A stretch of DNA of 12,500 nt from Penaeus vannamei (GCF_042767895.1 NC_091570.1:12645076-12657575); one strand, 5' to 3'. Shown: positions 1 through 8,184, numbered from the stretch's first letter. Notes: a model not told the origin generated them from the letters alone. Numbers and translations: made by a program.

Positions 1-702
1 AATGTTTATGATTTATAAATGTATATTAACGTTAAGATAGAATAAAGAAATACTTGGAAATATAAATAAATCAGAAAGTCCCCGTATATAACACTTACGC
101 TTATCATAAGAATAAATAACGAACATTAAATAAATCCCCCCTGTGGTAGCACGTGCAGCATCAGAGCATTTACAGGCCAGAGCCAAAGGGGTCCCCTCAT
201 TCCCAACCCAGGGTTCGGAGGCGATGCGAGGCCACATGCCAACAGGTCCTTGCGATGACGTAAATGCACTTGCCCCGCCCCAGCCCTCCCCCAAGACCGT
301 CGGGAAGGTCGGGCTTTTTTGCAATGCGCTTATTACGTGCGATTTATTTGCATTATATTTCACTTATCATCAAATCGGCCGCTGGAGTCACGAATTTACA
401 AGGCGAACCTCATTTTCTCTGCCGTTCGTCGCAGGGAGGCGTGGAAATCGAAGTCAATTCAAATAGGCCTTTCCTCTACTGCAAAGACGTGAAAGCAAGA
501 GTCAAGTGCCAACTAAAAACTGGAGTGCCCGTGACAACAGGCAACCTTAACCCCTGGCACCTCCCTCTCCCCCTTCCTCGGAAACCTACTAATAGCGGCT
601 GCTCGTTCCCGTGAGGACGCTCGTACCTTGGCCTCTGCACTTTCGGCCTCAAGGCAACTGCACATTACGTGAACCACAATATGAATATAAACAACGCCGT
701 TC
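1..702. other. Noncoding stretch, AT-rich then GC-rich
   Basis: The first ~130 bases are AT-rich. From ~140 to 320 the sequence becomes GC-rich, with a CRE-like TGACGTAA at 256-263 and a GC-box-like CCCCGCCC at 273-280, and then returns to mixed composition. Several overlapping frames of 60-116 codons are open on both strands, but none has a recognisable domain, a consistent splice structure or coding-like composition. I see no supported gene here. The CRE and GC-box matches are single short motifs and prove little on their own. Confidence 0.5.
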
Positions 703-705
703 AAG

Positions 706-816
706 TGTGTCTGTCTGTCTCTGTCTCTTTCCGTCTATTTGTCTCTGTCTCTGTCTCTTTCCGTCTGTTTGTCTCTGTCTCTGTCTCTGTCTCTTTCTGT
801 CTGTCTGTCTCTCTCT
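706..816 (+). repeat. (TGTCTC)n TTTCCGTC higher-order microsatellite
   Basis: An imperfect pyrimidine-rich repeat built from TGTCTC hexamers. Each run is closed by TTT followed by CCGTCT-type spacer sequence. The hexamer count before the TTT closure rises from 2 to 3 to 4 in successive blocks, and the array ends in (CTGT)n and (CT)n. The frame reading CLCLFPS-like repeats through it is a by-product of the repeat, not a protein. Confidence 0.92.
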
Positions 817-818
817 AA

Positions 819-1291
819 GTACAGTTTACAAGTGAAATTCTGACTTCATTGTAAGAAAAAACTAGGTGTCGACAGTCCATTTCCCTTCACTCTGTCGCAA
901 CATCCTCCTTCAACCTCTTATCTAGATAAACAACAGCAGGAAAGGCATAAGCAAAGAATACAAACACAGCTCGTCCGAGAGAGAACGACGCGAAACGTCG
1001 ACGAATCTCGGGGTAACTGACATGTCCCCGACACTCGCCCCCTGTCAATTACCTGGCCTCCGCCTCTCGGCCGCATGCCGCCCCACCCCAAAACGGCGCA
1101 CCCGGTCTTATCTCCCAAATCCTTTGTCGGCGCCTATCCCCTCCACCTCCCCTTAACCTAAATCCATGCCGTCCCGGGGTAAGTCGCAGGTAGGTCCAGG
1201 CGGGCGGTAGTGCAGGTCGAGCGTGAGAGGTGGGAACACTGCCGAGCCCAACACGCCCAGCAGGTCGGGCAACTCACGGCGGCCCGCGTGT
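819..1291. other. Noncoding stretch with GC-rich 3' half
   Basis: Mixed-composition sequence that becomes GC-rich after ~1020. It contains an isolated perfect donor-like GTAAGT on the plus strand near 1171 and a 66-codon minus frame (1353-1153) that runs into the neighbouring minisatellite. There is no matching acceptor, start context or recognisable domain, so no gene is called. Confidence 0.4.
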
Positions 1292-1584
1292 GGTGTCCCT
1301 TCACACCATGTTATGGCTTCCTTCACTCCAGGAAGATTAAGGTGCCGTTTCACACCATGGAGTATAGTGTTCCTTCATACCACGTACGAAGGGTATGGTG
1401 TTCTTTAACCCCACGAAGGGTATGGTGTCGCTTCAAAACACGAGGATTATGATATGCCTTTACACCGTGAGGATTAGGGTGTCCCTTAACACCAGGTGGG
1501 ATATGGTATTCCTTCCCTTCACACCACGAGGATTATAGTGTCCCTTCACAACCATGTGTTATGGTGTCCTTCAGATGGTGCTCC
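1292..1584 (+). repeat. Degenerate ~27-bp minisatellite, ~11 copies
   Basis: Eleven consecutive units of 22-32 bp follow the pattern GGTGTCCCTTCACACC + ACGAGGATTAT. Unit starts are near 1292, 1315, 1341, 1367, 1397, 1424, 1451, 1478, 1505, 1537 and 1563. The first part of the unit is a short inverted repeat, GGTGT and ACACC around a 6-base loop. It is perfect in the units starting at 1292 and 1478 and partly kept in others. Copies diverge strongly, so the array is old or not being homogenised. It is probably noncoding, because frames through it contain stops. Confidence 0.9.
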
Positions 1585-2832
1585 ATTACATGTCACTTGC
1601 GGAATCTCTTAATTATGCATCCACAGATTCCTGTTGATGGCATATTTCGCACATCCATATACAAAACACCAACTTTCACAACTGACGAGAAAATGCAATA
1701 CTCGTTCGTAAAGTTCATATACAATAAAATGCAATCGACTATGGGAAAAGACGAAAGCAAGCATTGGAATTTCTGCAGTCACGGGCTTCATTGGAGAGCA
1801 ACGACATTACAGAATAGCCAGAACTTTACAGTTACGGCAACCTGCATTTACAAACGCTTCCCCAGTAGCGTTATAAATCAGCCCACTCGCCTGCATATTC
1901 ACCGGAGCGCCGCAGCCAGTCCACACAAACAAATAAGACCCGACAGACATACACAGACAGACAAACGAGAAGTGTCTTAGTCACCAGCAGAACAACAAGA
2001 CGTGAGACTAGTTCAGCCTCGAGCAAAAAGCTGGCCACACGGGAACCTCACGCAGGATTCCGGCGCGATATCCTACGGAAGCGCCGCCACCGCCGTCTTC
2101 CAGCGCCCGCCAGAGGTCCTTCTCGTCCTACGCTTCTGTTTCTCACGTTCTATCTTTATTCACCCCCCCCCCCCGCCGGGAACGAGGAACAACTACCCTC
2201 TACCTCCGTGATTTTTCATACTTCCCGTTCCTTTATTTATTCTCTCCCATCACACACCTGTTGCCGCGTCTTTCTTTAATATTGGAACTTTCACCGCCTT
2301 GTATCACAATATCAAAACATGCTATACAAATGTGCCGGTCTATTAACAGCACAGAACCCGTATTACAGGGAACGTGTACAGTCGTCGCTCTTACCTTTGC
2401 TTGCACCTAATCTGTCGACTCCCTTTCCATCATAACAACAATATGAACTGCATTTGACGTCTTATCTCATTGAAATCCTTTTTTATCGACTGTTTCTTCC
2501 GTTTTACCTTCACAATTCACACTTTTCCCACTCTTAATGCATTGCAGTGAGGGTCCTTTTTATTTGCTCATCAACTACTGACGTTTTAAGACAATCAATC
2601 TTCCTGATTCGGTGTGCGTTGTGTGCCCTCCCTGGCCACAGCTGCCCCAGTGTACATACGACCAGCGGGTGAAAGTGCACCGTGAATCCTCAGAGTAAAT
2701 TCAAAACAAACCGCCACACTCGATTACGATTTGTATTAGGAAATTTAGTACAGTGAAGAACATGATTACAGAAAAAGAAAAGGTTATATAACCGTATATA
2801 AATGGTAGTGTAAGTGGGGATCGAAGGTTTAG
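1585..2832. other. Noncoding stretch with a C12 homopolymer
   Basis: Mostly AT-rich sequence with a GC-richer island at ~2030-2120. A run of 12 C lies at 2163-2174 inside a pyrimidine-rich segment. A 139-codon plus frame (1561-1980) begins inside the minisatellite, and its amino-acid composition shows no family resemblance. I see no splice-supported exon, RNA gene or transposon end. Confidence 0.4.
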
Positions 2833-2955
2833 TTACTTAAAATCAAGAACCAAATCAATTTTTTCTCAAACTTGAGGCGTCTCAAAGACCTGTCACTCCA
2901 CGCCAACAAATCCACTACGACCCTTCTCAGCGAACAAATACTTCTCGAGATCCAG
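2833..2955 (+). other. Candidate exon fragment with one LRR-like motif
   Basis: An open plus frame without an ATG runs from after a TAG at 2830-2832. Residues encoded from ~2866 read SNLRRLKDLSLHANK, matching the leucine-rich-repeat core LxxLxxLxLxxN. The frame meets a possible donor, CAG|GTTAAG, at 2955/2956. Upstream there is a pyrimidine tract (TTTTTTCTC near 2859-2867), but the nearest AG is preceded by G, an unfavoured acceptor. No second repeat is visible, and after the motif the sequence stops fitting the LRR spacing. It could be a pseudogene fragment, a real exon or a chance match. LRR proteins usually carry several adjacent repeats, so a single one is weak evidence. Confidence 0.2.
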
Positions 2956-2994
2956 GTTAAGTGTCCTTCTGGATCTGTCAATCTGCCGCCAGGA

Positions 2995-3006
2995 CCCCCC
3001 CCCCCC
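2995..3006 (+). repeat. C12 homopolymer
   Basis: A run of twelve C within a C-rich segment. It is the second C/G homopolymer of this length here (others at 2163-2174 and 8723-8734). The proline-rich frame across it is a by-product. Confidence 0.9.
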
Positions 3007-3447
3007 GCCCCATCGCCCGCGTCCTCATCCTCCAGGCGATCTCCTCATCTCGTCCTCTCGACCCGCTCCTTCAAGTTGCCCAGCTACTGAAACCCCATCG
3101 GCCGCTACTCTGCATTTTATTACACTAACCCCCCAACAAAAAGAAAAAAATGAAAAAAGCTTGATATTTTTTTTTATTCTAAAAGGCAGAATAAAAATAA
3201 AATAGTTATCAACGACTTCTCTAAGTCCCCTACGGCCTTTTTTTTCCCCTTAGTGGCGTCCTTCCCTTACCCTCCCGTTCCTCATACTCCTTTCCCTTTC
3301 CCCTTGACGCAGCTGAACAAATACGGAGGCGTTTTCCCGACGTTTGCGTGCGGGGGACGTAACTCTCAGAATTAGTCTCCCACGGATTAACCCCCCAAAA
3401 TACTTATACAGAGAAGCAAGTCGGATGAGGGTAATAAGTATATAAAA
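3007..3447. other. Noncoding stretch
   Basis: Pyrimidine-rich start, then AT-rich with A and T runs, then a short GC-rich patch near 3300-3360. Apart from the dyad at 3171-3197, no gene or structured element was seen. Confidence 0.4.
3171..3197. repeat. Perfect 10-bp inverted repeat
   Basis: TTTTTATTCT at 3171-3180 and AGAATAAAAA at 3188-3197 are exact reverse complements around a 7-base loop (AAAAGGC). It sits in A/T-rich sequence, where such dyads arise fairly easily. No terminal repeats or target-site duplication were seen that would make it a MITE. Confidence 0.7.
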
Positions 3448-4016
3448 TTAATAAATGCCAATAAAATTAAATATTAACAAATAACAAATAGTGAAAGGAT
3501 AAAGGACGAATGACGACAAAATGAAAAACAAAAACAAAAGGAAAGATAAAAAAGGATGAGGCACATTAAGAGAAATGAAGAAACTAGAGATGGAGATAAA
3601 GACAGAGAGAGGGAGAGAGATGGGGGAAAGGTGGAATATATAAAACAAAAGAAAAGGAAAGTAAGGATCACATAAGTATGAAGAGAAAGATATCAAGGGA
3701 GGAGATACAAAGAGAATGAAAATACATAGAGATAAAGATAAAGGCAGACAGCGAGTTCAAAAAATATAAGATAGATAAGATAAAGACAGAGCGTGATGAT
3801 AAAATAAGACAAAGGAAAAATAGAAATGCAATTCAACACAAAGAAAGAAAGAAGGTTCAGAAAGGAAAGGAAGAAAACTGAAACACTTTAAAAATATATA
3901 ATAGTAATAATTTTTAAAAAATTATATAAGAAAACGGAAAATATATATAGAGAAAAAGGAATAAAGAATATGAAAAAACAAAGAACGTGAAAGAAAAGAC
4001 CGAAATAGCACCTAAA
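3448..4016 (+). repeat. A/G-rich strand-asymmetric low-complexity region
   Basis: For about 570 bases the plus strand is dominated by A and G, with few C. It contains short GAGA, GATAAA and GAAAG motifs and AT-rich pieces near 3890-3950. Open minus-strand frames rich in Phe, Ser and Leu (3696-3448 and 3671-3474) follow from the composition. No repeat unit of fixed length is visible. Confidence 0.7.
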
Positions 4017-4235
4017 TCAGTATCCCCTTCTGCAGCACCATCCCCCAGACCCTCAGGAGACGCGGCTGTGCTCGAGCCCCAGCGCAGGCAGGCATGCGAG
4101 CGAGTGCGATCAAGTTCTTAATGAGCGCTCAGGATCCTGCTCTAAACTCGCTGGCTCTCGTCGATTGCCCGGCGCTCCGGCCACATTCAAGATACCGGAA
4201 CCTGTTAGCGTCACAGGACCGTGCAATCCATTTAC

Positions 4236-4275
4236 CTGGCTTGAGGTGTGGTCGCGGGCAGTCGTGTTCGCAACC
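4236..4275 (-). CDS. Candidate 40-nt minus-strand exon (weak)
   Basis: On the minus strand an acceptor-like ACATTGCAG precedes 4275 and a donor-like CAG|GTAAAT follows 4236, bounding 40 nt. Entered in phase 1, as the exon ending at 4722 would require, it reads LRTRLPATTPQA without a stop. This Thr/Pro/Ala-rich content resembles the upstream exon. It would leave in phase 2. Against it, the pyrimidine tract before the acceptor is poor and the exon is very short, so a chance pair of sites is quite possible. It is listed only as a possible third exon of the gene represented by 5838-5506 and 4907-4722. Confidence 0.2.
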
Positions 4276-4721
4276 CTGCAATGTTACCACAAGATACTCT
4301 TTATCTCCGTAACCGATTTTACCCTTGTCGCAGTTCCATTTAGTTCTTTGTAGGGGAAGAGTAGGGATGTCCCTATGTCTTCGGGTGTTTTGGCGTTCTG
4401 TATACCACGATTCACATGTACTGACTCTCTCTCCTACGTCTTAGGTTGACACTGTTTCTTTTCTCTTTAGGGTTAAAGTTACTGCATTATTTTTCAATTC
4501 GACATGATGACAACGACCTCGGGAACAGCAATATTAAGGCATCAAGGGTACGAACGCTAAAAATTATGAAACATCTGAGAAGCGATCCTTTTCCAACGGT
4601 TATAACACCGTAAGCATCACACTATTCAAAATACCCAACCGAACGGAAGAACTAACGAATGTCGCAAAAGAAACAAACGCCTGATAAAGGCGCTCAAGCA
4701 AAGTAGAAGAAGACTACTCAC

Positions 4722-4907
4722 CATACACAGCCTTGTTCCTGCGGGCGACCGTCGTGGCGGACGAGGCTTCGGTAGCGGAGGCGGTCGTGGTGGTGGTGGG
4801 GGCGCTGGTGGTGGCCGCGGTGGGCGTTGATGCCGAGGTCACCATTGCACCCCCAGGCACGCCCGTTCCCCCGCCCGCGCCCGGGGTATGTGCCTGCGAC
4901 GATGCCA
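4722..4907 (-). CDS. Internal coding exon, Thr/Ala/Ser-rich linker
   Basis: Function unknown. The minus strand has an acceptor (ACCGATCCAACAG) just before 4907 and a near-consensus donor, ATG|GTGAGT, after 4722. The exon is 186 nt (62 codons), enters and leaves in phase 1, and has no stop in that frame. It is GC-rich and CpG-rich between AT-rich flanks. The product is low-complexity: a Gly/Pro start (HTPGAGGGTGVPGG), then alternating Thr, Ala and Ser, then a basic end (VARRNKAVYG). No cysteine or membrane helix is visible. It is probably a disordered linker, either intracellular or mucin-like; the sequence does not decide. Its first partial codon joins the last G of the exon ending at 5506 to make GTG (Val). 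The plus strand is also open here, as expected in GC-rich low-complexity DNA, so the splice sites and phase match are the main evidence. Confidence 0.5.
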
Positions 4908-5505
4908 CTGTTGGATCGGTAAGGGTTTAATGAGTTTTAGAAGGAAGGGTCTGGTGCATTATTGTTTCTAAGGATTATCTTTCGCCTTTATGTACAACAG
5001 AGAAGTGTGCATTTACATATCTGACTCATACCAATAGGCAGATTACCTTGTTAATGAAAGAACATCATTTGGGATTAAACATTATTACCTTTGAGCACTA
5101 CTCCTCACTGCTTACCAAGATTAGGCAAGTTGTTCTTTCAATAAATACAAGATATCTTATCTTAAGTAATAAGCTTCGTAGATAAATTACCCAATATGAT
5201 AAAATAATTGCACAGCATCAGCTTTCATATCAATAACCTTACTTTGCATTAACTACCAGATTTGTTGGGAAAAATACAGCAATTACCTGTACACAGCATC
5301 AAGGAAAAATTAACAATATTAGTTACATTATGGCGCTATCTTGGCTATTAGCAGGTATTAATTTTTTACTAATGGCTTCAAAATCCTTTAACCAAAAGCA
5401 AACAGCATTTAAGAGCAAGAAAGGGGTGCAAATTCTAGGTCATGCAGTAATAAAGACAAAAAAAAATCTATAACCAGGAAAGGACTAAAGTGGGCAACCT
5501 CGCAC
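4908..5505 (-). other. Putative 598-nt intron
   Basis: AT-rich sequence between two GC-rich open blocks. It begins on the minus strand with GTGCGA after GCAG at 5506 and ends with CCAACAG before 4907. It contains many stops in all frames, and composition changes sharply at both borders. The size and base composition suit an animal intron. It depends wholly on the two exon calls. Confidence 0.45.
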
Positions 5506-5838
5506 CTGCTGGAAACTGGTACATGCTATTGGGCAGGCTGCTGAGTGCCGAGGAAGGATGTGCTTTCTGATTGGTGCTCGCATAAAGAGAGAGGGACTCA
5601 TGCGTTCTCTCCTCCAATCCCCTGCCAACACGGCTCGGGGACGGCTTGTCATTGGACGAGAGAGCGGGACGAGCATGGTTCTTGATTGGCAAGAAGGTTG
5701 GGCGTTTTGGGCGGAGGGCGTGGCCACCAGTGGGTGTGGTGGTGGTCGCAGGTTGGGGGAATGAGGGGGTGCTGGTCTCGGTGATGGGTGATGATGATGG
5801 CGGTTTAGGATCGCCGGGTTTCTTCGCTAGCTCTCCGT
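5506..5838 (-). CDS. Internal coding exon, Pro/Ser/Thr-rich, disordered
   Basis: Product unknown. The acceptor is strong: TTTTTGTCCTCCCC then AATATTTAG before 5838. The donor is GCAG|GTGCGA at 5506/5505. The exon is 333 nt (111 codons), phase 1 at both ends, open throughout, and joins in frame to 4907-4722. The residues run from an acidic/basic start (DGELAKKPGDPKPP) through a Ser/Thr/Pro stretch with TTTTPT, a basic patch (LRPKRPTFLPIKNHARP), a KPSPSR motif, and an end reading NSMYQFPAG. There is no Cys, no hydrophobic segment and no known domain, and the only Met lies near the end, so this is not a first exon. The PxxP and basic motifs could serve binding, but that is speculation. The same DNA carries several CCAAT and GC boxes, so it may instead be a promoter or a transcribed regulatory island. 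The exon model is favoured only slightly. Confidence 0.5.
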
Positions 5839-5849
5839 CTAAATATTGG
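5528..5849 (+). promoter_or_regulatory. CCAAT-box cluster with GC boxes (candidate promoter)
   Basis: ATTGG, the reverse of CCAAT, occurs five times in the same orientation, starting at 5528, 5570, 5651, 5683 and 5845. One CCAAT on the other strand lies at 5614-5618. The copies at 5570 (CTGATTGGTG) and 5683 (TTGATTGGC) fit the known NF-Y flanking preference. The pair at 5651 and 5683 is 32 bp apart, close to three helical turns. GGGCGG at 5709-5714 and GGGCGTGG at 5716-5723 resemble Sp1/KLF sites. No clear TATA box or initiator was identified. The cluster overlaps the putative exon 5838-5506, and the two readings compete. Confidence 0.35.
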
Positions 5850-7320
5850 GGAGGACAAAAATACCACACGTAAGATTCTAGTTACTGCACCTAAAAGGAT
5901 CCCAAAATTGGAAAGAAAATCGAGTGTATCCACCAAATGAGAATCAAGAGCTAGGAGTTACACATTTAAAAAACAAGACAAAGGACTATTACGTGATCTA
6001 TAACTATATATCTATAAACTAAATGACCAAGATTATCTAAGAACCATCAATAATACCTAGACTGACATTTAATAAGGTGATTCTTGAAAAAAGTAAAATG
6101 CCCTAAAGAAGTTACAACAAGGAACCGACTGTAAGACGAAGCCTAACTCAAGAGCCTCAACCCCAGCAAGAATCATTACCGCGATAGGCCTACATGACCT
6201 TCTGCCACGGTGACCTACCAAGAGAAATGTTCAACAGGGACAACATGATGAAGCTCGGCTCATTCATGGGGTTCATCGCAGGCTAATCAAGAGGTCATCC
6301 TCGAACAGCTGGTAGCCTCGTCGACCAACTGCTTTGCCACCCTTTCGGCACAACCACCGCTAGCGTCCATCGCTTAGCACTTATTCCTTTCCTACGGCGG
6401 GGCTCTTTGGGTGAGGCCGTTCCTCGGGCGGGTGCCTGGCCCTCCCCTGGCACCCTTGGCCAGGCCAATGTGCCACACTAGTTTCACTGTCTCTGGGACG
6501 GATGCAAGCCAATCGCGTTTTTACTGCTGAACATATCACAACACATTAACAGCGCGTTTTCATGTCGTCACTTTTACAACCGGCATTTTCACAACCGTCG
6601 GAACTTCGCTAATCAGCTCTGTTCTTCCTGTACAAGATTTCTCGTCGTGTTGCTCGTGCAGTATAACGTTCGTCTTTAGTTTCAAACAATCTGGAGGGCA
6701 TCAATATGATCTTCATACAATATAGGTCTTTACGTAAACGATCCCGTACCTCCTTTTTCAGTTTTTTTTCTTACATTCACGTGACAGAAAAATGATTTAC
6801 TAGTATAGCGACTGAGGAAAAAAATAAAGACGGCCAAAAAATGCATTTTCTCATACAAACGCATTTACATTTCAGTAGTTTGGGGTGGAACTTTGTCGCG
6901 ATTCTTTTATAAGCAAAATTAAAAACATTTCACATTTGATTTTAAAGAATCATCTACTAATAATCGTCTTTAACTACGAAGAGATACAGAAGACTTATCA
7001 CGTGACCTATTTGCTTACAAAATTTGACGAATCCAGCGTAATGGGAGACTCTTCCTTGCCCACATACTGTTTATTTCACGCGGTCTAAATACATGTTAAC
7101 AACTGTATGTGAATATCTTACAATAGCCTATTTCGTTACAAAAATTTAAGACAATGTTATCTAAAGGATGGAAAAGAAAAAATATATATAGCTGAGATAC
7201 TGAGTGATAATGATATCTCACGCGGGGCGGATGCAAGTGAAGCAAAGTTATCGAACTATAATTTTTCCATGTTTGCGTAATCATCCTATTACATATGCTA
7301 AGTGTCACATATATGTTCAT
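5850..7320. other. AT-rich noncoding stretch with GC-rich centre
   Basis: Mostly AT-rich. The segment 6180-6480 is richer in GC and holds a short plus ORF at 6194-6286 (30 residues, unidentified). The same frame stays open to 6478 after a single TAA. A GC-rich dyad lies at 6430-6455. No splice-consistent exon, RNA gene or mobile-element end was found in the rest. Confidence 0.4.
6430..6455. repeat. GC-rich 7-bp inverted repeat
   Basis: GGGTGCC at 6430-6436 and GGCACCC at 6449-6455 are exact reverse complements around a 12-base loop. They are followed at once by TTGGCCAGGCC, which can form further local pairing. This is a plausible stable hairpin in RNA from either strand. No function is implied. 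Confidence 0.6.
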
Positions 7321-7457
7321 ACTCTCTCTCTCCACACATACATACACACACCTTTCTCTCTCTCTCTCTCTCTCTTACATACATACAAACACCTTTCTCT
7401 CTCTCTCTCTCTTACATACATACATACACACATTCACACTCACACAGTCTCTCTCCA
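7321..7457 (+). repeat. Compound (CT)n-(TACA)n microsatellite
   Basis: Alternating blocks of CT dinucleotides and TACA tetranucleotides. The module ACACCTTT-(CT)n-TACATACATACA occurs twice in tandem, in shorter and longer forms, and is followed by CACA-rich sequence. Long frames across this segment on both strands are repeat artefacts. Confidence 0.93.
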
Positions 7458-7700
7458 ACACCCGCACCGCCGCGCCGTGCGGAGGACCAACAGTAGCGAC
7501 ACCTCAACACAGATCAGCCTGGCAGGGATGTTTATCACGGGCGGTGATGCCTGCACACCTGACCGACAGCCCGAGCCAGACTGGTTCCTGCCGCCATGGC
7601 AAGACGCACGAGACGGCAGCTGCATGCGCGCCCACGCACTCCTAGTCGTGACGCACAGGAGGGGGTTGCTGTGACGTCACACACATGCCCCATCAAACTT
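7458..7700. promoter_or_regulatory. CpG-rich patch with a perfect CRE
   Basis: A GC- and CpG-rich block follows the microsatellite. It includes the palindrome GTGACGTCAC at 7671-7680, containing the full CREB/ATF site TGACGTCA at 7672-7679, and a TGACGC half-site nearby at ~7649. A CCATGG in good initiation context (GCCGCCATGG on the plus strand) lies at 7594-7599, so short frames start on both strands. This could be a promoter and first exon in either direction, but no TATA box or downstream splice chain supports that. Confidence 0.25.
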
Positions 7701-8017
7701 CCATGTACACTGACAAATATACTAATGTATTCACGCACGCTCATTTACAAATGCATGTTCGCACTCATTAGAATGCACGCGCGCCTCGTTCACCATGCAA
7801 GCTTTCATCAATTGATTCTTTCGTTAGTCAAAAAAGAAACAAGCAAACAACTGAACAGATCTACGAATTCCCAGCAAAACATAACAAATGTATTGAAAAT
7901 ACACTCGTAAACCCTTCCATCGCTAAGAATGACTGGGCATGTTGGCATACTCGCCACACCTTGTTCTCCGGTGCCCACTCTCGCTCGTCTCATCGCGTCA
8001 TGGAAAAACTGCTGCTT
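7701..8017. other. Noncoding stretch
   Basis: Mixed to AT-rich sequence with many CA/CG alternations near 7730-7790. Nothing recognisable was seen. Overlapping 80-100 codon frames on both strands lack any domain. Confidence 0.4.
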
Positions 8018-8122
8018 GGTGTACATCGCACATGTACGAGCAGCTTTTTCCCGTCCGGTGTACACTACTCACGTGTAAGCCGCTTTTTCCCAACTCGGTG
8101 TACAGCGCGCATGTGTAAGCCG
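8018..8122 (+). repeat. ~40-bp tandem repeat, 2.6 copies
   Basis: Units at 8018-8056, 8057-8096 and 8097-8122 (partial) share GGTGTACA at the start, a GTGTAAGCCG-like middle, and GCTTTTTCCC near the end. Each unit contains a short dyad around its centre: GTACAT/ATGTAC in unit 1, TACAC/GTGTA in unit 2, TACA/TGTA in unit 3. Just upstream, GGAAAAACTGC (8002-8012) pairs with GCAGCTTTTTCC (8040-8051) apart from one bulged base. Confidence 0.85.
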
Positions 8123-8184
8123 TCTATCATCGCCCACCTCATTATAATTTGGAGCGTTCCTTTTTTCTATTTTTCTTCTTTTTT

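Noticed and set aside
288..320. GC hairpin followed by T6, like a bacterial intrinsic terminator
   Set aside because: The sequence context is eukaryotic, the stem has a two-base bulge, and no gene ends there.
513..704. Short minus-strand stretch with acceptor GTGCAG and donor AAG|GTACGAG enclosing ~31 nt
   Set aside because: Too short, and isolated; splice-like dinucleotide pairs are common by chance.
1153..1353. 66-codon minus ORF with plausible-looking residues (LPDLLGVLGSAVFPPL)
   Set aside because: It starts inside the minisatellite, has no recognisable domain and no convincing acceptor.
1292..1584. CRISPR-like array
   Set aside because: The units are contiguous and degenerate, with no unique spacers between conserved repeats, and the genome is eukaryotic.
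1561..1980. 139-codon plus ORF
   Set aside because: It begins in the repeat, and its composition is unlike any family I know. A single ORF of this size by chance is unremarkable in the window.
7204..7744. 156-, 116-, 69- and 64-codon ORFs on both strands
   Set aside because: Mutually overlapping frames through a CT/TACA microsatellite and a CpG-rich patch; no domain.
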